From Bipolaris cookei (taxonomy: Eukaryota; Ascomycota; Dothideomycetes; Pleosporales; Pleosporaceae), in NCBI GenBank assembly GCA_002286855.1, contig NRSV01000177.1, positions 2,977-15,498 of the forward strand: a stretch of DNA of 12,522 bases, read 5' to 3'. Numbering within the stretch: position 1 is the first letter of the stretch; each line of letters starts with the position of its first letter. Below, piece by piece: positions 6,780 to 12,522 of the stretch. The notes below the pieces were generated by a model. It was given only the letters and a program-made list of their open reading frames with translations. It was not told the origin of the DNA and made no database searches. Made by a program: the position numbers and the translations under genes.

Positions 6780-9013
6780 GTTCGTGGTTGTGGTGACTGA
6801 GAGATACCTCGAGCGAGAAGCCAACCGAATCCACCACCGATCTGCTTCTAAGAATAGCCAGCAACACGTAGCACCCGATAGAAGCTTCTAGAACTCTGCG
6901 CCACAGCTTCAGCCCTTTTGGCATAGCGCAGGTGTACATCGTAGGCCGCTAGGCGTTCGCAATCCAGCTGTGCCGGCGTTTTAAATCCTTTCGCTAATGC
7001 GAAGGACTAGCACACCGAGCCGGAAAAACTCGGAGCGCATCTAAACAGAGGCTGCATATCTTTACAGTATGGCTAAAGATTCTTTAGCTTACTCCAAGTT
7101 ATATATAATCTCCGAATAGGCAAGTAGAGCTTGTGTAAGAGGTAGGACAGGGGTGTTTTGGCGTTGCACCTTCCCACGCTTAACACGAAAGACTCACGTA
7201 TGCCCCTTAGATCACTGTAATTTTACTATTTAAGGGTTGCGATAGATAGAGGTAGATCTAGCAAGCATACAAATGTGTATTTATGTCTAAGAGCCTCTGC
7301 GGCTTGGGCGTAAGGTGCTTGGGCAATGTTGGTGGTTCGTTGCGGAGGGATGTTCGACCCACAGGGATGGACGTTAAGTCAGTGATTTGAGATGCGCCCC
7401 ATCGAATAGTGGGTTGGTAATCATATCACCAAGATGCGCTATCCCCGCTTTTTGACCAAGTGTTTAGTTGTCGCTCATGGGCCGCGGGGTATCGCTTGCG
7501 TAGCCTGCTCAGGCTTGCTGCGCATCACTTGTCGTGGCGCACTGCCCTGTGAGACGGCAGGACCACACGCGATTCTCTGTTCCATGCAAGTTCCTCAAAG
7601 GCAAGAAGGGCGGCGTAAACCATCCACGCCCGCCAAAGACGGTGTTAATTGTAGTGGTGAGTTCCTACGAGCCCGTGCACCGCGCGCTAATGCATACTTA
7701 CTCTAATATATCGTAGCCAGGATGCACAAGGAAGGGTGCCCACTTAGTGCGGGCCCATTACCACAGTCACTCCACAATCGCTCGCTCAGACTTTTGACTG
7801 GTGGACAGGCCCGCACGGTGCAGCCTTGGCCGCCCTGAGCATGCCGAGACAGGAGTCGTTGCACGCGCAAACCTTAAACGAACCGCATACAAGCCCACAA
7901 TACAGCAAACTATAGCTTATGCCGGTACCTACAAGAGGAATACGAAACAGCAACTAGAGACGTGCTCAGTACAAGCGTATCTACGCGCCGTCGGTTCTAG
8001 GGCACGTCTAGCTGGGAGAGTTCCCAATAGCTTATCCAGATCACTCGTGATGACACGTAGTAGTACGCCAATTACAGAGCGGCGACGCAAGGCACGTGGC
8101 CTACGTTGCATTCATCCTGCTCCTCTTGTCTACTGTCGTGTCGGCCGTAGCCATCTAGCCTATGATGCTGGCAGTGAGCCGGTTGGATGCTTTGGCAGCG
8201 AAGCCGAGAGCTTGCTCGGAAGCCCTGAGTCGTGCTCTCGGCGATACAAGGGCATAGGTCGCTGGCGACGACCTGAAATCTCGCGCAAGTATGGCATTCA
8301 ATAGGAGCTGCGCTATTACTCGAGGACAGAGTGATCCGGAGTAGTGCCCTGAGTAGTAGGTAGCAAAGTGGTTTGATGCGCGTACTGCTGAGTATATTCA
8401 TTTGTCTTGTCAATACTTGTCATTGCAGTACTTTATTGATAGGGTTGTTAGTTTAGGTTGTAAGGTAAAGCTCTAATTAGATCTATTTATAGCCTCAGGG
8501 CTGAAGGGAGGTGCTCGCACTGCTCGGGGCTCCTGAGCTTAAGCATAGTGACTAGGAGACTGCGTTTCTAGCTTACATACCGTCTATCAATAGCTTCTGC
8601 TCCCAGAGGCACACCGGCATTGACAAATCTGCGGCCACCAAGAGTCTTCACTACTTGCAAGCTTACGCATCAGCGCAATGTGCATCAACATCGTTCTCTT
8701 CCCGACGAGAGCCGCCCAGCCGTCTGCAAGCACAGCATAGCAACGCCGAATTGGAACAAGCATGGAGACGAAGACCCCGTGCCACAGCAGGCAACACCCA
8801 TCAGAGTCATCGATACCGAACCCTGTCCAACGAGGACAGAGGCACGAGCTCGTGCCTCAGTGCTCCGGCTTATAACCTTAATTCATACCCGTCAGCATGT
8901 TCAACTGTAGAGGTTCATAGGTACGGAGAGAATCTGTCTGTAGTAACTACCTGTGTCTTATTTCTCTCACGTAGTTATATTTCTACATCCCTCAGAGATA
9001 TCTCTTCAAAACC
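6780..9013. other. Gene-free stretch, nothing recognised
   Basis: Many overlapping open frames occur on both strands, but none shows a known motif, a signal peptide or a convincing splice pattern. Base composition is moderate, so this is not heavily RIP-mutated repeat DNA. A 20-bp perfect palindrome, GAGGCACGAGCTCGTGCCTC, lies at 8839-8858. A short imperfect hairpin occurs at 6986-7006. Confidence 0.5.
8839..8858. repeat. 20-bp perfect palindrome
   Basis: GAGGCACGAGCTCGTGCCTC reads the same on both strands, centred on a SacI-like GAGCTC. Role unknown. Confidence 0.8.
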
Positions 9014-9990
9014 TTAGCCATTCATCTCTAGGAAGCGTATCTGAGCAGATTTCCTAGAAAGCGGGCTGAGACTCAGAACGATTGCTGCCTCATGTGGCTT
9101 AGATAGACTGATCCGGTAATTTTCAGCGGGCAAAATAGATGAGTCTGCCTCTAAACAACTCGCGGCTTCTACCAATTTGCCAGCGTACGTTCGATTCTTG
9201 GGTTTAATCTTGACATCCTTGCCTAAGTACGAGATGAGCTTGCCTAGAACACGCCACATAAGCCGAATCATCTTCAATCGATTACGCTCCATATACAGCG
9301 TAGGGCGGACTTGTGTCGATACATTTGCCAGCTAAACGGATGCATAGTAGCCAATAGCCACAATGCATTCAAGGCAAGCACATACCGGCAAAAGTCTGTA
9401 TGCGTCATAGGACATGCGCATCGTAGCCAAGGACCATACGATGCCCATCCCGAACTAAAGGAAGGAATGCTGGTAAAGACAGAAGGCTATGCGGCGAATC
9501 GCTGCCGCAGCCAGGACGATTTTGTGGGTCAGCCACGATTCCAATTCTTGCCTGCAAGTTCGCATAGAGCTGGAGGACGCAACTGTGATGTTGCTAGAAT
9601 GAGACAATGCCCAGCATTGCGACGTGAGCAATTCGCCAACACGCATCGAGACCTCACACAAGCCAGGATCTTCATAGTCTGACAGTTGAGGAAACGGCAT
9701 AAGGTAGGGTTTCGACCGGATGACAAGATCTGGAAGCAACGCGCATGATGCAGCCACCATTCCCAATATGAAGGATGCAAATGCATTAATTGTCGGCGGA
9801 TATATTCCTGGAAGTCGCCTTCCCTTTCGAGTACGGCATACAGTCCAGCGTTATCATAAACCCGCCACTTAACAGGTGCCTGATACGAGTAGTAATGGTG
9901 GCGTAGTCGCGTTCATGCAGATATGCATAGACGCTGAACTGAGACCGCCAACGAACGAACGTCTAAGCTTGTCAACACACAGTCGACACC
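9014..9990 (-). pseudogene. Possible frameshifted coding relic, unrecognised
   Basis: Successive minus-strand segments in different frames look protein-like and follow one another with little overlap. They are TFVRWRSQFSVYAYLHERDY (about 9910-9990), a segment containing VKWRVYDNAGLYAVLEREGD (near 9810-9870) that continues through a Trp/His-rich HPSYWEWWLHH (near 9750), a frame open from about 9766 to 9455, a frame from about 9460 to 9285, and a Lys/Arg-rich 92-codon frame from an ATG at 9292 to 9014. No known domain is recognised. The pattern fits a gene broken by indels, or one with unrecognised introns, but open frames by chance cannot be ruled out. Confidence 0.2.
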
Positions 9991-10926
9991 CTCTGCATTG
10001 GTGTCTTGGCCTTGCCATTTATTGGACCATGGGGTGCGAGAGCAGGCTGGGCGCATGCCAGAACTTGTCCGACCGTCTACATGATTGGCTCCTAGCTGTT
10101 CCTTTGGTAAAGTAACCAGGACTAAGTGAAACCGCCCTCCAGGCTGCAGTATACACTCACATCGCCTCGTGCTCGCACTGCGGTCCTGTACTGGCACAGC
10201 CGTCATGCACTCCCGCTACGATCCTACACTCGCACCGGAGATAGTCATGCACGTTGTTGACTGGTGACAAGGTTCGAAAGCAGCAGGCGTGCATGACACA
10301 GTTGCGTGGCGATCCATTCGTAGTAGTTATATAGCCTGAGAGCCGTTGTAAAGGCTGATACCAATCCTAGAACGACGCTACGTAGTGCTTTCTCGGTTTG
10401 TGTTTGAATAGGGAAGCGGGCTACCTTGGGTCATCAGTTTACGCACGCCAGCACAATGGAGCTTGCAGAGGGATTACTTTTGCTGGAAGAACCTAACTGC
10501 AGACTGAACAGATGACAGCACGAGGCAATGCGAGTGCACACTGCAGCCTAGAGGGCCGTTTCACTCGGCCCTGGTATCGATGCCGGAGGAACGACTAAAA
10601 GTTAGCAAGCCGGACGGATTGCCCTGCCCTCATATGCAAGTCCCGGCCTTGCCAGCTCTAATCCTGGGACGATTGCGGAATTGCTGGGTTCGTACAGGGC
10701 TAACCCAGCCCCTTCTTTATGCCTACATAGTGCTGAATGAGTTCACCTCGTTAGTCCCAGGTCAATAGCAGCCAATTAGAAAGTGAGCTCATCACTGCAT
10801 AAACATGGCCACGCATCTAACTACATTACGTGGCAAGGTCAGTCGACTGGCTTAACACGAGCGATGTTGAAGCGGGGCTAGAGATTGTTTGACTCGGCAC
10901 AGGTTGCAACAACGAACAGTTGCAGT
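9991..10926. other. Gene-free stretch with three short inverted repeats
   Basis: No supported gene. TCATGCACG (10245-10253) pairs with CGTGCATGA (10288-10296), and GTCATGCAC also occurs at 10202-10210. AGGGCCG/CGGCCCT (10552-10558 and 10566-10572) and GCTGGGTT/AACCCAGC (10683-10690 and 10702-10709) are perfect short hairpins without the U-run of a bacterial terminator. A 62-codon frame at 10580-10768 has no visible features. Confidence 0.5.
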
Positions 10927-11018
10927 CTAGCTAGTGCCTCTTAGCCGGCCGGTATAGGAAGCCAAGGGCATGTTGTGGCTGGGTAAGTGGAAAGGACTGT
11001 CTACTGCTATGGTGCTTT

Positions 11019-11027
11019 TATTTAAAG
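11019..11027 (+). promoter_or_regulatory. TATA-like box before the 364-residue protein gene
   Basis: TATTTAAAG lies about 50 bases before the ATG at 11076. It is the only TATA-like element close to this gene. Confidence 0.35.
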
Positions 11028-11075
11028 GTAGCATCCACAATCGTGAACCATATAGCGACGCGGTGACTAGGCAGC

Positions 11076-12170
11076 ATGGACAGTTTTTACGATCAACAAA
11101 ACACCTACAACTACAGGCCCTTCGCCATGCCCCCAAATTTTCTTTACAATAGCGTAACAGCTCTGTATGGCAATGAACGTCCCGTGTATCTCGACCCTTA
11201 TCATTATCCGCGATCGAATTTCTATACACACATTTCCTATCTGCCATCAGCACGGCACCGTCCCGAGCAGTCCTTCTCTTCTGGCAGTTCACCCATGTGC
11301 AATAATTACTATCGGCACAGTTGCAGCGTAGAGGCCTCGCAGCTTGGACGCAGCCATTCCGCAAGGAAGGCTCAGAAGACGCAAAATGCACAAAAAGATG
11401 ACAGCGCCTACCTCTATCACGCTCGCCATAACGCCGGCGTCAACCACGAAAATGATCAACTCCGTGGCCGTAATCAAAGTTCAGTCAACACACAACAACG
11501 TAAACCACCCCCCTCACGGCGTCACTCGGACTCGCTTCCACACCGTCCTAAGAAGCTGGCAACGGCTGCATCGATTCAAAAGGCTATCGAAGATGGGTAT
11601 CGCGCCGAGATTTCTGAGAACTATTCATTGGAGCACTGGGACCCTACGATGAGACCCATTCTGCTCCTTGGCTCTGTCTTTGACGCAAACTCGCTCGGCA
11701 AGTGGATCTACGCCTGGACCGTCCATCGCCACGACCGAGAAACCCCTCTCAGTGAAAGAGCAGGAGAGTTATGGCTCATGTTGATCAAAATCGCTGGCTA
11801 CATGGAGAGGGCTACAAAAGTCATGCCCATGACAAGAACGGACAGCCACCATAGAACGCTCCAAAAGTACCTTGAGAGCGGCGATCGTCTATGGACCCGC
11901 TTCAAACGTCTTCTCGAGGTGTGCGAAGCTGATATGTGGAAGGCTGAGCAGAAGAAGAGCGGGAAAGAGAACCCTGTGTCTATGAGCGAAGTCAGCGGCG
12001 TAGCGTTTATCGAGTCCATCTTTGGTCGCGATCGACAACTCCAGGAGACAGAGAAGCTTATGGCCGGAACACACCTCTGGTTGATGGAGTTTGAGACCAA
12101 GTGTGTGAAAATTCTAAACCCTTACGAGCTTCTATTCGACGAGCTGGAGCTTGAGGACGCTACAAGCTAA
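11076..12170 (+). CDS. Conserved fungal protein of unknown function, 364 residues
   Basis: This is one uninterrupted exon from ATG to TAA. Residues 1-160 are polar, rich in Tyr, Ser, Gln, His and Arg, and probably disordered. There is no signal peptide or membrane segment. Residues 163-350 form the conserved part: HWDP (187-190), LLLGSVFDANSLGKWIYAWT (196-215), AGELWLMLIKIAG (229-241), LESGDRLWTRFKRLL (266-280) and FIESIFGRDR (311-320), followed by helical sequence to the end. This resembles a large ascomycete family of unknown function, sometimes labelled vegetative cell wall protein gp1 in databases. That label comes from recognition and says nothing reliable about function. Codon use looks normal, no RIP stops are seen, and the gene seems functional. 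It lies inside the interval bounded by the two terminal-repeat candidates. The start is supported by a TATA-like box 50 bases upstream. Confidence 0.85.
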   Translation: MDSFYDQQNTYNYRPFAMPPNFLYNSVTALYGNERPVYLDPYHYPRSNFYTHISYLPSARHRPEQSFSSGSSPMCNNYYRHSCSVEASQLGRSHSARKAQKTQNAQKDDSAYLYHARHNAGVNHENDQLRGRNQSSVNTQQRKPPPSRRHSDSLPHRPKKLATAASIQKAIEDGYRAEISENYSLEHWDPTMRPILLLGSVFDANSLGKWIYAWTVHRHDRETPLSERAGELWLMLIKIAGYMERATKVMPMTRTDSHHRTLQKYLESGDRLWTRFKRLLEVCEADMWKAEQKKSGKENPVSMSEVSGVAFIESIFGRDRQLQETEKLMAGTHLWLMEFETKCVKILNPYELLFDELELEDATS

Positions 12171-12398
12171 TAGAGATTTCTACAGCACATTGTTCCCGTA
12201 ATGAGATACTCAGGAGACCTGAGATCTGTGCAGCACTGCCTCAACCCAAGCCATAAGTCAGTGAAACAGCCGCAAACGCTCGGTACTTTTGTGTAAACAT
12301 TGCGCAAACATGCTTGCTGCACGCCTTCCTGAGGTTATTGCATCTTTTTTCAGCTTGCCTTCCACAGCTGGTGCACTAGCGTACCGGAGGTAGTAGTG
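12171..12398. other. 3' flank of the 364-residue protein gene
   Basis: No coding feature and no AATAAA are visible. A T-run at 12344-12350 is the only A/T tract. The sequence next to the repeat at 12399 (near 12371-12390) loosely resembles the subterminal part of the left element end. Confidence 0.4.
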
Positions 12399-12425
12399 TA
12401 TCAAGGTGTCAGAAGTAAGGCTTTA
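12399..12425 (+). repeat. Inverted partner of the left terminal-repeat candidate
   Basis: It contains TGTCAGAAGTAAGGCTTTA, identical to the minus strand at 4834-4852, and matches 24 of 27 positions overall. It ends in TA and runs straight into a TTA microsatellite. Confidence 0.55.
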
Positions 12426-12436
12426 TTATTATTATT
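12423..12436. repeat. (TTA)n microsatellite
   Basis: Four full TTA units and a partial one. Its position directly after the repeat could mean that it is the tail of a retroelement, or a chance insertion target. Confidence 0.8.
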
Positions 12437-12522
12437 CCATTATAGTCCTGTATCAGCCGTTGGCTATGTAGGACTTTGGCCAAAGGCCGTTCTATCTACC
12501 TAGTTACAATTTGGTACGTTGT
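12437..12522. other. Window end, nothing recognised
   Basis: It contains a 12-bp palindrome CTTTGGCCAAAG (12474-12485) within GGCC-rich sequence, possibly part of another repeat that continues past the window. Confidence 0.4.

Larger units (their letters stand above)
4836..6940 (-). mobile_element. Pogo-type Tc1/mariner DNA transposon, right end not found
   Basis: The element contains a complete-length transposase gene and a left end candidate at TA 4834-4835. The right boundary given here is only an estimate, placed where a compact element would end. No inverted copy of the left end is visible between 6780 and 7200. The only match lies at 12399-12425. The right part may have been lost, or displaced by later insertion, or the element may be unusually long. 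Confidence 0.6.

Noticed and set aside
7534..7795. Possible two-exon gene with an intron 7657-7716 (GTGAGT, CTCTAAT, TAG)
   Set aside because: The splice signals are fair, but the product of about 67 residues would lack an ATG start and any signal peptide or motif.
7801..8304. 167-codon plus-strand frame, Arg/Ser-rich
   Set aside because: It starts at GTG, shows no domain, and overlaps open frames on the opposite strand. It looks like chance.
8620..9017. Two overlapping plus-strand frames of 96 and 120 codons
   Set aside because: They start at non-ATG codons, overlap each other in different frames and have no motifs.
10927..11391. 154-codon minus-strand frame
   Set aside because: It is antisense to the promoter and 5' half of the 364-residue protein gene and has no recognised motif.

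Overview
The window looks like transposon-rich DNA from a filamentous ascomycete, most likely a dothideomycete. This placement is inferred. The evidence is a Tad1-like LINE, a scrap that resembles a copia element, a pogo-type (Tc1/mariner) transposase of a kind common in these fungi, two very short introns with fungal CTRAY branch sites, and stop codons that fit repeat-induced point mutation (RIP, CpA to TpA).

Positions 1-2800 are LINE wreckage. Fragment A is on the minus strand: a reverse transcriptase with its YIDD and IPQGSP motifs, then a linker and an RNase H half that runs off the left edge. It is internally rearranged, with a 71-bp direct duplication and a two-base gap (nn). Fragment B is on the plus strand: RNase H, zinc knuckle and 3' end. 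The two RNase H halves form a 516-bp inverted repeat. Fragment B is joined in frame to 17 codons that look like the start of a copia RNase H. Positions 2800-4115 hold no gene, only an imperfect 97-bp dyad, a four-unit minisatellite, a small palindrome, a tRNA-like or SINE-like head and short hairpins.

Positions 4119-4660 hold the most interesting locus. When two 51-nt introns are removed, three phase-0 exons give a 98-residue protein with a signal peptide and eight cysteines. It lies between the LINE wreck and a DNA transposon, a typical setting for candidate effector genes of plant-associated fungi. Its function is not known. Unspliced, the locus looks like two meaningless small ORFs.

Positions 4834-6779 carry the pogo-type element: a left terminal repeat candidate, a 14-bp perfect hairpin and a transposase of about 546 codons on the minus strand, interrupted by one TAG. 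No matching right end is visible close upstream of the transposase. The only match to the left end is an inverted copy at 12399-12425, just beyond the last gene. Either a 7.6-kb element has captured host DNA, or two unrelated copies of one element end happen to face each other.

Positions 6780-10926 contain no gene I can support. A run of protein-like segments in shifting frames on the minus strand (about 9014-9990) may be a decayed gene. Positions 11076-12170 hold an intact single-exon gene for a 364-residue protein of a conserved fungal family of unknown function. The window ends in a TTA microsatellite and unannotated sequence.
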